Part shown: piece by piece, positions 25,698 to 37,787 of the stretch
How the letters are laid out: each line of letters begins with the position of its first letter
Numbering within the stretch: the stretch's first letter is position 1
Assembly: GCA_963556195.1 (NCBI GenBank)
Contig: CAUVYP010000252.1
Span: forward strand, 1-64,000
Reading direction: 5' to 3'
DNA length: 64,000 bases
Source of the DNA: Sepiola atlantica
Lineage: Eukaryota; Mollusca; Cephalopoda; Sepiida; Sepiolidae
Notes under the pieces: generated by a model
What the model was told of the DNA's origin: nothing
The model's input: only the letters and a program-made list of their open reading frames with translations
Databases searched by the model: none
Program-made: the position numbers and the translations under genes

Positions 25698-26999
25698 TTT
25701 AGCGCGTTTTAAAGTTGATATCGCTTTTGTTTATAACTTCCACATTTATTCGAATTGTGCAACGAAACTTTGCAGACAGTCGCGGAGACACATGTTCTAC
25801 TGAAGTACAAAGTTTCAGAAGTGCAGCTCTTGTACTGCCGAAGATATGTCGATACAAACTGAATACGCAAAACATCAACAAAATTTAGCGCGTTTTAAAG
25901 TTGATATCGCTTTTGTTTATAACTTCCACATTTATTCGAATTGTGCAACGAAACTTTGCAGACAGTCTCGAATAGGCCTTTTCTACTGAAGCACCAAGTG
26001 TCAGAAGTGCAGCTCTTGTACTGCCGGAGATATGTCGATACAAACTGAATACGCAAAACATCAACAAAATTTAGCGCGTTTTAAAGTTGATATCGCTTTT
26101 GTTTATAACTTCCACATTTATTCGAATTGTGCAACGAAACTTTGCAGACAGTCTCGAATAGGCCTTTTCTTCTGAAGTACCAAGTTTCAGAAGTGCAGCT
26201 CTTGTACTGCCGGAGATATGTCGATACAAACTGAATACGCAAAACATCAACAAAATTTAGCGCGTTTTAAAGTTGATATCGCTTTTGTTTATAACTTCCC
26301 CATTTATTCGAATTGTGCAACGAAACTTTGCAGACAGTCGCGGAGACACATTTTCTACTGAAGTACCAAGGTTCAGAAGTGCAGCTTTTGTACTGCCGGA
26401 GATATGTCGATACAAACTGAATACGCAAAACATCAACAAAATTTAGCGCGTTTTAAAGTTGATATCGCTTTTGTTTATAACTTCAACATGTATTCGAATT
26501 GTGCAACGAAACTTTGCAGACAGTCGCGGAGACACATGTTCTACTGAAGTACCAAGTTTCAGAAGTGCAGCTCTTGTACTGCCGGAGATATGTCGATACA
26601 AACTGAATACGCAAAACATCAACAAAATTTAGCGCGTTTTAAAGTTGATATCGCTTTTGTTTATAACTTCCACATTTATTCGAATTGTGCAACGAAACTT
26701 TGCAGACAGTCTCGAATAGGCCTTTTCTACTGAAGCACCAAGTGTCAGAAGTGCAGCTCTTGTACTGCCGGAGATATGTCGATACAAACTGAATACGCAA
26801 AACATCAACAAAATTTAGCGCGTTTTAAAGTTGATATCGCTTTTGTTTATAACTTCCACATTTATTCGAATTGTGCAACGAAACTTTGCAGACAGTCTCG
26901 AATAGGCCTTTTCTTCTGAAGTACCAAGTTTCAGAAGTGCAGCTCTTGTACTGCCGGAGATATGTCGATACAAACTGAATACGCAAAACATCAACAAAA
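25140..26999 (+). repeat. 10-mer HOR, copy 1 (1,860 bp)
   Basis: Ten monomers from the gcagatagtc/ggccgtttc copy onward. They recur directly at 27000 with no difference that I could find, including the rare ctgaaagtcaaag, gccgaagatatg and cttcaacatg variants. Confidence 0.93.
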
Positions 27000-28859
27000 T
27001 TTAGCGCGTTTTAAAGTTGATATCGCTTTTGTTTATAACTTCCACATTTATTCGAATTGTGCAACGAAACTTTGCAGATAGTCTCGAATAGGCCGTTTCT
27101 ACTGAAGTACAAAGTTTCAGAAGTGCAGCTCTTGTACTGCCGGAGATATGTCGATACAAACTGAATACGCAAAAAACCAACAAAATTTAGCGCGTTTTAA
27201 AGTTGATATCGCTTTTGTTTATAACTTCCACATTTATTCGAATTGTGCAACGAAACTTTGCAGACAGTCTCGAATAGGCCTTTTCTACTGAAAGTCAAAG
27301 TTTCAGAAGTGCAGCTCTTGTACTGCCGGAGATATGTCGATACAAACTGAATACGCAAAACATCAACAAAATTTAGCGCGTTTTAATGTTAATATCGCTT
27401 TTGTTTATAACTTCCACATTTATTCGAATTGTGCAACGAAACTTTGCAGACAGTCTCAAATAGGCCTTTTCTACTGAAGTACCAAGTTTCAGAAGTGCAG
27501 CTCTTGTACTGCCGGAGATCTGTCGATACAAACTGAATACGCAAAACATCAACAAAATTTAGCGCGTTTTAAAGTTGATATCGCTTTTGTTTATAACTTC
27601 CACATTTATTCGAATTGTGCAACGAAACTTTGCAGACAGTCGCGGAGACACATGTTCTACTGAAGTACAAAGTTTCAGAAGTGCAGCTCTTGTACTGCCG
27701 AAGATATGTCGATACAAACTGAATACGCAAAACATCAACAAAATTTAGCGCGTTTTAAAGTTGATATCGCTTTTGTTTATAACTTCCACATTTATTCGAA
27801 TTGTGCAACGAAACTTTGCAGACAGTCTCGAATAGGCCTTTTCTACTGAAGCACCAAGTGTCAGAAGTGCAGCTCTTGTACTGCCGGAGATATGTCGATA
27901 CAAACTGAATACGCAAAACATCAACAAAATTTAGCGCGTTTTAAAGTTGATATCGCTTTTGTTTATAACTTCCACATTTATTCGAATTGTGCAACGAAAC
28001 TTTGCAGACAGTCTCGAATAGGCCTTTTCTTCTGAAGTACCAAGTTTCAGAAGTGCAGCTCTTGTACTGCCGGAGATATGTCGATACAAACTGAATACGC
28101 AAAACATCAACAAAATTTAGCGCGTTTTAAAGTTGATATCGCTTTTGTTTATAACTTCCCCATTTATTCGAATTGTGCAACGAAACTTTGCAGACAGTCG
28201 CGGAGACACATTTTCTACTGAAGTACCAAGGTTCAGAAGTGCAGCTTTTGTACTGCCGGAGATATGTCGATACAAACTGAATACGCAAAACATCAACAAA
28301 ATTTAGCGCGTTTTAAAGTTGATATCGCTTTTGTTTATAACTTCAACATGTATTCGAATTGTGCAACGAAACTTTGCAGACAGTCGCGGAGACACATGTT
28401 CTACTGAAGTACCAAGTTTCAGAAGTGCAGCTCTTGTACTGCCGGAGATATGTCGATACAAACTGAATACGCAAAACATCAACAAAATTTAGCGCGTTTT
28501 AAAGTTGATATCGCTTTTGTTTATAACTTCCACATTTATTCGAATTGTGCAACGAAACTTTGCAGACAGTCTCGAATAGGCCTTTTCTACTGAAGCACCA
28601 AGTGTCAGAAGTGCAGCTCTTGTACTGCCGGAGATATGTCGATACAAACTGAATACGCAAAACATCAACAAAATTTAGCGCGTTTTAAAGTTGATATCGC
28701 TTTTGTTTATAACTTCCACATTTATTCGAATTGTGCAACGAAACTTTGCAGACAGTCTCGAATAGGCCTTTTCTTCTGAAGTACCAAGTTTCAGAAGTGC
28801 AGCTCTTGTACTGCCGGAGATATGTCGATACAAACTGAATACGCAAAACATCAACAAAA
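27000..28859 (+). repeat. 10-mer HOR, copy 2 (1,860 bp)
   Basis: Tandem copy of 25140-26999, apparently identical. It ends two monomers into a repeat of the 4-mer that begins at 27744. Confidence 0.93.
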
Positions 28860-29231
28860 TTTAGCGCGTTTTAAAGTTGATATCGCTTTTGTTTATAACT
28901 TCCCCATTTATTCGAATTGTGCAACGAAACTTTGCAGACAGTCGCGGAGACACATTTTCTACTGAAGTACCAAGGTTCAGAAGTGCAGCTTTTGTACTGC
29001 CGGAGATATGTCGATACAAACTGAATACGCAAAACATCAACAAAATTTAGCGCGTTTTAAAGTTGATATCGCTTTTGTTTATAACTTCAACATGTATTCG
29101 AATTGTGCAACGAAACTTTGCAGACAGTCGCGGAGACACATGTTCTACTGAAGTACCAAGTTTCAGAAGTGCAGCTCTTGTACTGCCGGAGATATGTCGA
29201 TACAAACTGAATACGCAAAACATCAACAAAA
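27744..29231 (+). repeat. 4-mer HOR, two tandem copies (2 x 744 bp)
   Basis: The monomers are, in order, alpha with gcaccaagtgtcag, alpha with ttttcttctg, beta with cttccccat and gcagcttttg, and beta with cttcaacatg. They occur at 27744-28487 and again at 28488-29231. The same four start at 25884, followed by half of another copy at 26628-26999. No differences between copies were seen, so this expansion looks very recent. Confidence 0.9.
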
Positions 29232-30531
29232 TTTAGCGCGTTTTAAAGTTGATATCGCTTTTGTTTATAACTTCCACATTTATTCGAATTGTGCAACGAA
29301 ACTTTGCAGACAGTCGCGGAGACACATTTTCTACTGAAGTACCAAGTTTCAGAAGTGCAGCTCTTGTACTGCCGGAGATATGTCGATACAAACTGAATAC
29401 GCAAAACATCAACAAAATTTAGCGTGTTTTAATGTTGATATCGCTTTTGTTTATAACTTCCACATGTATTCGAATTGTGCAACGAAACTTTGCAGACAGT
29501 CGCGGAGACACATGTTCTACTGAAGTACCAAGTTTCAGAAGTGCAGCTCTTGACTGCCGGAGATATCTCGATACAAACTGAATACGCAAAACATCAACAA
29601 AATTTAGCGCGTTTTAAAGTTGATATCGCTTTTGTTTATAACTTCCACATGTATTCGAATTGTGCAACGAAACTTTGCAGACAGTCGCGGAGACACATGT
29701 TCTACTGAAGTACCAAGTTTCAGAAGTGCAGCTCTTGACTGCCGGAGATATGTCGATACAAACTGAATACGCAAAAAACCAACAAAATTTAGCGCGTTTT
29801 AAAGTTGATATCGCTTTTGTTTATAACTTCCACATTTATTCGAATTGTGCAACGAAACTTTGCAGACAGTCTCGAATAGGCCTTTTCTACTGAAGTACCA
29901 AGTTTTAGAAGTGCAGCTCTTGTACTGCCGGAGATATGTCGATACAAACTGAATACGCAAAACATCAACAAAATTTAGCGCGTTTTAAAGTTGATACCGC
30001 TTTTTATTATAACTTCCACATTTATTCGAATTGTGCAACGAAACTTTGCAGACAGTCTCAAATAGGCCTTTTCTACTGAAGTACCAAGTTTCAGAAGTGC
30101 AGCTCTTGTACTGCCGGAGATCTTTCGATACAAACTGAATACGCAAAACATCAACAAAATTTAGCGCGTTTTAAAGTTGATATCGCTTTTGTTTATAACT
30201 TCCCCATTTATTCGAATTGTGCCACGAAACTTTGCAGACAGTCGGGGAGACACATGTTCTACTGAAGTACCAAGTTTCAGAAGTGCAGCTGTTGTACTGC
30301 CGGAGATATGTCGATACAAACTGAATACGCAAAACATCAACAAAATTTAGCGCGTTTTAAAGTTGATATCGCTTTTGTTTATAACTTCCACATTTATTCG
30401 AATTGTGCAACGAAACTTTGCAGACAGTCTCGAATAGGCCTTTTCTACTGAAGCACCAAGTGTCAGAAGTGCAGCTCTTGTACTGCCGGAGATATGTCGA
30501 TACAAACTGAATACGCAAAACATCAACAAAA

Positions 30532-30717
30532 TTTAGCGCGTTTTAAAGTTGATATCGCTTTTGTTTATAACTTCCACATTTATTCGAATTGTGCAACGAA
30601 ACTTTGCAGACAGTCTCGAATAGGCCTTTTCTACTGAAGTACCAAGTTTCAGAAGTGCAGCTCTTGTACTGCCGGAGATATGTCGATACAAACTGAATAC
30701 GCAAAACATCAACAAAA
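30532..30717 (+). repeat. Reference monomer (alpha module) of the second family
   Basis: This copy matches the consensus I read for the second family. Segments in order: tttagcgcgttttaaagttg (1-20), a GATATC palindrome (20-25), the T-rich ttttgtttataacttcc (28-44), a TTCGAA palindrome (52-57) inside the dyad ttcgaattgtgcaacgaa (53-70), the variable module (about 79-105, here tctcgaataggcctttt with AGGCCT), the conserved tactgaagtaccaagtttc, the gcag/ctgc dyad (about 126-141), ccggagatatgtcgatac, and the A-rich end caaaacatcaacaaaa (171-186). GC is 70 of 186 bases, with 9 CpG. The start point is arbitrary because the array is continuous. Confidence 0.95.
30612..30634 (+). repeat. Variable module, alpha form (reference position)
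   Basis: Monomer positions 81-103 hold the segment that distinguishes monomer types. Alpha here reads tctcgaataggcctttt and contains AGGCCT. Alpha-prime has tctcaaat, and alpha-CC has cctcctc. The 75 or so bases on each side vary only by scattered single changes across the second family. Confidence 0.85.
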
Positions 30718-31275
30718 TTTAGCGCGTTTTAAAGTTGATATCGCTTTTGTTTATAACTTCCCCATTTATTCGAATTGTGCAACGAAACTTTGCAGACAGT
30801 CGCGGAGACACATTTTCTACTGAAGTACCAAGGTTCAGAAGTGCAGCTCTTGTACTGCCGGAGATATGTCGATACAAACTGAATACGCAAAACATCAACA
30901 AAATTTAGCGCGTTTTAAAGTTGATATCGCTTTTGTTTATAACTTCCACATTTATTCGAATTGTGCAACGAATCTTTGCAGACAGTCGCGGAGACACATG
31001 TTCTACTGAAGTACCAAGGTTCAGAAGTGCAGCTCTTGTACTGCCGGAGATATGTCGATACAAACTGAATACGAAAAACATCAACAAAATTTAGCGCGTT
31101 TTAATGTTGATATCGCTTTTGTTTATAACTTCCACATGTATTCGAATTGTGCAACGAAACTTTGCAGACAGTCGCGGAGACACATGTTCTACTGAAGTAC
31201 CAAGTTTCAGAAGTGCAGCTCTTGTACTGCCGGAGATATGTCGATACAAACTGAATACGCAAAACATCAACAAAA

Positions 31276-33694
31276 TTTAGCGCGTTTTAAAGTTGATATC
31301 GCTTTTGTTTATAACTTCCACATTTATTCGAATTGTGCAACGAAACTTTGAATATAGTCTCGAATAGGCCTTTTCTACTGAAGTACAAAGTTTCAGAAGT
31401 GCAGCTCTTGTACTGCCGGAGATATGTCGATACAAACTGAATACGCAAAAAACCAACAAAATTTAGCGCGTTTTAAAGTTGATATCGCTTTTGTTTATAA
31501 CTTCCACATTTATTCGAATTGTGTAACGAAACTTTGCAGACAGTCTCGAATAGGCCTCCTCTACTGAAGTACCAAGTTTCAGAAGTGCAGCTCTTGTACT
31601 GCCGGAGATATGTCGATACAAACTGAATACGCAAATCATCAACAAAATTTAGCGCGTTTTAATGTTGATATCGCTTTTGTTTATAACTTCCACATTTATT
31701 CGAATTGTGCAACGAAACTTTGCAGACAGTCTCAAATAGGCCTTTTCTACTGAAGTACCAAGGTTCAGAAGTGCAGCTCTTGTACTGCCGGAGATATGTC
31801 GATACAAACTGAATACGCAAAACATCAACAAAATTTAGCGCGTTTTAAAGTTGATATCGCTTTTGTTTATAACTTCCACATTTATTCGAATTGTGCAACG
31901 AAACTTTGCAGACAGTCTCGAATAGGCCTTTTCTACTGAAGTACCAAGTTTCAGAAGTGCAGCTCTTGTACTGCCGGAGATCTGTCGATACAAACTGAAT
32001 ACGCAAAACATCAACAAAATTTAGCGCGTTTTAAAGTTGATATCGCTTTTGTTTATAACTTCCACATTTATTCGAATTGTGCCACGAAACTTTGCAGACA
32101 GTCGCGGAGACACATGTTCTACTGAAGTACCAAGTTTCAGAAGTGCAGCTCTTGTACTGCCGGAGATATGTCGATACAAACTGAATACGCAAAACATCAA
32201 CAAAATTTAGCGAATTTTAAAGTTGATATCCCTTTTGTTTATAACTTCCACATTTATTCGAATTGTGCAACGACACTTTGCAGACAGTCTCGAATAGGTT
32301 TTTTCTACTGAAGCACCAAGTGTCAGAAGTGCAGCTCTTGTACTGCCGGAGATATGTTGATACAAACTGAATACGCAAAACATCAACAAAATTTAGCGCG
32401 TTTTAAAGTTGATATCGCTTTTGTTTATAACTTCCACATTTATTCGAATTGTGCAACGAAACTTTGCAGACAGTCTCGAATAGGCCTTTTCTTCTGAAGT
32501 ACACAGTTTAACAAGTGCAGTTCTTGTACTGCCGGAGATATGTCGATACAAACTGAATACGCAAAACATCAACAAAATTTAGCGCGTTTTAAAGTTGATA
32601 TCGCTTTTGTTTATAACTTCCACATTTATTCGAATTGTGCAACGAAACTTTGCAGACAGTCGCGGAGACACATTTTCTACTGAAGTACGAAGGTTCAGAA
32701 GTGCAGCTCTTGTACTGCCGGAGATATGTCGATACAAACTGAATACGCAAAACATCAACAAAATTTAGCGCGTTTTAATGTTGATATCGCTTTTGTTTAT
32801 AACTTCCACATGTATTCGAATTGTGCAACGAAACTTTGCAGACAGTCGCGGAGACACATGTTCTACTGAAGTACCAAGTTTCAGAAGTGCAGCTCTTGTA
32901 CTGGCGGAGATATGTCGATACAAACTGAATACGCAAAAAACCAACAAAATTTAGCGCGTTTTAAAGTTGATATCGCTTTTGTTTATAACTTCCACATTTA
33001 TTCGAATTGTGCAACGAAACTTTGCAGACAGTCTCGAATAGGCCTCCTCTACTGAAGTACCAAGTTTCAGAAGTGCAGCTCTTGTACTGCCGGAGATATG
33101 TCGATACAAACTGAATACGCCCAAACATCAACAAAATTTAGCGCGTTTTAAAGTTGATATCGCTTTTGTTTATAACTTCCACATTTATTCGAATTGTGCA
33201 ACGAAACTTTGCAGACAGTCTCAAACAGGCCTTTTCTACTGAAGTACCAAGTTTCAGAAGTGCAGCTCTTGTACTGCCGGAGATCTGTCGATACAAACTG
33301 AATACGCAAAACATCAACAAAATTTAGCGCGTTTTAAAGTTGATATCGCTTTTGTTTATAACTTCCCCATTTATTCGAATTGTGCCACGAAACTTTGCAG
33401 ACAGTCGCCGAGACACATGTTCTACTGAAGTACCAAGTTTCAGAAGTGCAGCTCTGGTACTGCCGGAGATATGTCGATACAAACTGAATACGCAAAACAT
33501 CAACAAAATTTAGCGCGTTTTAATGTTGATATCGCTTTTGTTTATAACTTCCACATGTATTCGAATTGTGCAACGAAACTTTGCAGACAGTAGCGGAGAC
33601 ACATGTTCTACTGAAGTACCAAGTTTCAGAAGAGCAGCTCTTGTACTGCCGGAGATATGTCGATACAAACTGAATACGCAAAACATCAACAAAA
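31276..33694 (+). repeat. 13-mer HOR, copy 1 (2,419 bp)
   Basis: Thirteen monomers, one of them 187 bp long because of the tacgcccaaac insertion near 33119. It starts with the gaatatagtc monomer and recurs from 33695. Confidence 0.88.
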
Positions 33695-36113
33695 TTTAGC
33701 GCGTTTTAAAGTTGATATCGCTTTTGTTTATAACTTCCACATTTATTCGAATTGTGCAACGAAACTTTGAATATAGTCTCGAATAGGCCTTTTCTACTGA
33801 AGTACAAAGTTTCAGAAGTGCAGCTCTTGTACTGCCGGAGATATGTCGATACAAACTGAATACGCAAAAAACCAACAAAATTTAGCGCGTTTTAAAGTTG
33901 ATATCGCTTTTGTTTATAACTTCCACATTTATTCGAATTGTGTAACGAAACTTTGCAGACAGTCTCGAATAGGCCTCCTCTACTGAAGTACCAAGTTTCA
34001 GAAGTGCAGCTCTTGTACTGCCGGAGATATGTCGATACAAACTGAATACGCAAATCATCAACAAAATTTAGCGCGTTTTAATGTTGATATCGCTTTTGTT
34101 TTTAACTTCCACATTTATTCGAATTGTGCAACGAACCTTTGCAGACAGTCTCAAATAGGCCTTTTCTACTGAAGTACCAAGGTTCAGAAGTGCAGCTCTT
34201 GTACTGCCGGAGATATGTCGATACAAACTGAATACGCAAAACATCAACAAAATTTAGCGCGTTTTAAAGTTGATATCGCTTTTGTTTATAACTTCCACAT
34301 TTATTCGAATTGTGCAACGAAACTTTGCAGGCAGTCTCGAATAGGCCTTTTCTACTGAAGTACCAAGTTTCAGAAGTGCAGCTCTTGTACTGCCGGAGAT
34401 CTGTCGATACAAACTGAATACGCAAAACATCAACAAAATTTAGCGCGTTTTAAAGTTGATATCGCTTTTGTTTATAACTTCCACATTTATTCGAATTGTG
34501 CCACGAAACTTTGCAGACAGTCGCGGAGACACATGTTCTACTGAAGTACCAAGTTTCAGAAGTGCAGCTCTTGTACTGCCGGAGATATGTCGATACAAAC
34601 TGAATACGCAAAACATCAACACAATTTAGCAAATTTTAAAGTTGATATCCCTTTTGTTTATAACTTCCACATTTATTCGAATTGTGCAACGAAACTTTGC
34701 AGACAGTCTCGAATAGGCTTTTTCTACTGAAGCACCAAGTGTCAGAAGTGCAGCTCTTGTACTGCCGGAGATATGTTGATAGAAACTGAACACGCAAAAC
34801 ATCAACAAAATTTAGCGCGTTTTAAAGTTGATATCGCTTTTGTTTATAACTTCCACATTTATTCGAATTGTGCAACGAAACTTTGCAGACAGTCTCGAAT
34901 AGGCCTTTTCTTCTGAAGTACCAAGTTTCAGAAGTGCAGTTCTTGTACTGCCGGAGATATGTCGATACAAACTGAATACGCAAAACATCAACAAAATTTA
35001 GCGCGTTTTAAAGTTGATATCGCTTTTGTTTATAACTTCCACATTTATTCGAATTGTGCAACGAAACTTTGCAGACAGTCGCGGAGACACATTTTCTACT
35101 GAAGTACGAAGGTTCAGAAGTGCAGCTCTTGTACTGCCGGAGATATGTCGATACAAACTGAATACGCAAAACATCAACAAAATTTAGCGCGTTTTAATGT
35201 TGATATCGCTTTTGTTTATAACTTCCACATGTATTCGAATTGTGCAACGAAACTTTGCAGACAGTCGCGGAGACACATGTTCTACTGAAGTACCAAGTTT
35301 CAGAAGTGCAGCTCTTGTACTGGCGGAGATATGTCGATACAAACTGAATACGCAAAAAACCAACAAAATTTAGCGCGTTTTAAAGTTGATATCGCTTTTG
35401 TTTATAACTTCCACATTTATTCGAATTGTGCAACGAAACTTTGCAGACAGTCTCGAATAGGCCTCCTCTACTTAAGTACCAAGTTTCAGAAGTGCAGCTC
35501 TTGTACTGCCGGAGATATGTCGATACAAACTGAATACGCCCAAACATCAACAAAATTTAGCGCGTTTTAAAGTTGATATCGCTTTTGTTTATAACTTCCA
35601 CATTTATTCGAATTGTGCAACGAAACTTTGCAGACAGTCTCAAACAGGCCTTTTCTACTGAAGTACCAAGTTTCAGAAGTGCAGCTCTTGTACTGCCGGA
35701 GATCTGTCGATACAAACTGAATACGCAAAACATCAACAAAATTTAGCGCGTTTTAAAGTTGATATCGCTTTTGTTTATAACTTCCCCATTTATTCGAATT
35801 GTGCCACGAAACTTTGCAGACAGTCGCCGAGACACATGTTCTACTGAAGTACCAAGTTTCAGAAGTGCAGCTCTGGTACTGCCGGAGATATGTCGATACA
35901 AACTGAATACGCAAAACATCAACAAAATTTAGCGCGTTTTAATGTTGATATCGCTTTTGTTTATAACTTCCACATGTATTCGAATTGTGCAACGAAACTT
36001 TGCAGACAGTCGCGGAGACACATTTTCTACTGAAGTACCAAGTTTCAGAAGTGCAGCTCTTGTACTGCCGGAGATATGTCGATACAAACTGAATACGCAA
36101 AACATCAACAAAA
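33695..36113 (+). repeat. 13-mer HOR, copy 2 (2,419 bp)
   Basis: Same monomer order as 31276-33694, including the inherited gcccaaac insertion near 35538. The last monomer has a normal beta module (tcgcggagacacattttc) where copy 1 has agtagcggagacacatg. Private changes include gtttttaac, gcaggcagtc, agaaactgaacacg near 34781 and ctacttaag near 35470. Confidence 0.87.
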
Positions 36114-36671
36114 TTTAGCGCGTTTTAAAGTTGATATCGCTTTTGTTCATAACCTCCACATTTATTCGAATTGTGCAACGAAACTTTGCAGACAGTCTCG
36201 AATAGGCCTTTTCTACTGAAGTACAAAGTTTCAGAAGTGCAGCTCTTGTACTGCCGGAGATATGTCGATACAAACTGAATACGCAAAACATCAACAAAAT
36301 TTAGCGCGTTTTAATGTTGATATCGCTTTTGTTTATAACTTCCACATTTATTCGAATTGTGCAACGAAACTTTGCAGACAGTCTCAAATAGGCCTTTTCT
36401 ACTGAAGTATCAAGTTTCAGAAGTGCAGCTCTTGTACTGCCGGAGATATGTCGATACAAACTGAATACGCCAAACATCAACAAAATTTAGCGCGTTTAAA
36501 AGTTGATATCGCTTTTGTTTATAATTTCCACATTTATTCGAATTGTGCCACGAAACTTTGCAGACAGTCGCGGAGACACATGTTCTGCTGAAGTACCAAG
36601 TTTCAGAAGTGCAGCTCTTGTACTGCCGGAGATATGTCGATACAAACTGAATACGCAAATCATCAACAAAA

Positions 36672-37787
36672 TTTAGCGCGTTTTAATGTTGATATCGCTT
36701 TTGTTTATAACTTCCACATTTATTCGAATTGTGCAACGAAACTTTGCAGACAGTCTCAAATAGGCCTTTTCTACTGAAGTACCAAGTTTCAGAAGTGCAG
36801 CTCTTGTACTGCCGGAGATCTGTCGATACAAACTGAATACGCAAAACATCAACAAAATTTAGCGCGTTTTAAAGTTGATATCGCTTTTGTTTATAACTTC
36901 CACATTTATTCGAATTGTGCCACGAAACTTTGCAGACAGTCGCGGAGACACATGTTCTACTGAAGTACCAAGTTTCAGAAGTGCAGCTCTTGTACTGCCG
37001 GAGATATGTCGATACAAACTGAATACGCAAAACATCAACAAAATTTAGCGCGTTTTAAAGTTGATATCGCTTTTGTTTATAACTTCCACATTTATTCGAA
37101 TTGTGCAACGAAACTTTGCAGACAGTCTCGAATAGGCCTTTTCTACTTAAGCACCAAGTGTCAGAAGTGCAGCTCTTGTACTGCCGGAGATATGTCGATA
37201 CAAACTGAATACGCAAAACATCAACAAAATTTAGCGCGTTTTAAAGTTGATATCGCTTTTGTTTATAACTTCCACATTTATTCGAATTGTGCAACGAAAC
37301 TTTGCAGACAGTCTCGAATAGGCCTTTTCTTCTGAAGTACACAGTTTCAGAAGTGCAGTTCTTGTACTGCCGGAGATATGTCGATACAAACTGAATACGC
37401 AAAACATCAACAAAATTTAGCGCGTTTTAAAGTTGATATCGCTTTTGTTTATAACTTCCACATTTATTCGAATTGTGCAACGAAACTTTGCAGACAGTCG
37501 CGGAGACACATTTTCTACTGAAGTACGAAGGTTCAGAAGTGCAGCTCTTGTACTGCCGGAGATATGTCGATACAAACTGAATACGCAAAACATCAACAAA
37601 ATTTAGCGCGTTTTAAAGTTGATATCGCTTTTGTTTATAACTTCCACATGTATTCGAATTGTGCAACGAAACTTTGCAGACAGTCGCGGAGACACATGTT
37701 CTACTGAAGTACCAAGTTTCAGAAGTGCAGCTCTTGTACTGCCGGAGATATGTCGATACAAACTGAATACGCAAAAAACCAACAAAA
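36672..37787 (+). repeat. 6-monomer block related to 42438-43553
   Basis: Six monomers recur 31 monomers (5,766 bp) later: gagatctg alpha-prime, gccacg beta, gcaccaagtgtcag alpha, ttttcttctg with tacacag, tacgaagg beta and cacatgtattcg beta. The third copy differs: ctacttaag here, against tatcccttt and gttgatac at 42810. Confidence 0.8.

Larger units (their letters stand above)
29046..34996 (+). repeat. 32-monomer block B of a long-range duplication
   Basis: This is the copy of 12490-18441. It carries private changes: two 1-bp deletions near 29552 and 29737 (cttgactgcc), cgaatcttt near 30971, cgacacttt near 32271, agaagagcag near 33631, gtttttaac near 34101, gcaggcagtc near 34330 and caacacaatttagcaaat near 34617. 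I noticed on the order of twenty differences over about 6 kb. The copies part at the monomer starting at 34997, which differs from 18442. Confidence 0.92.

Noticed and set aside
30571..30612. Full CENP-B box.
   Set aside because: Neither strand of the consensus contains the nttcgnnnnannncgggn-type pattern. Only the 5-prime half is approximated.
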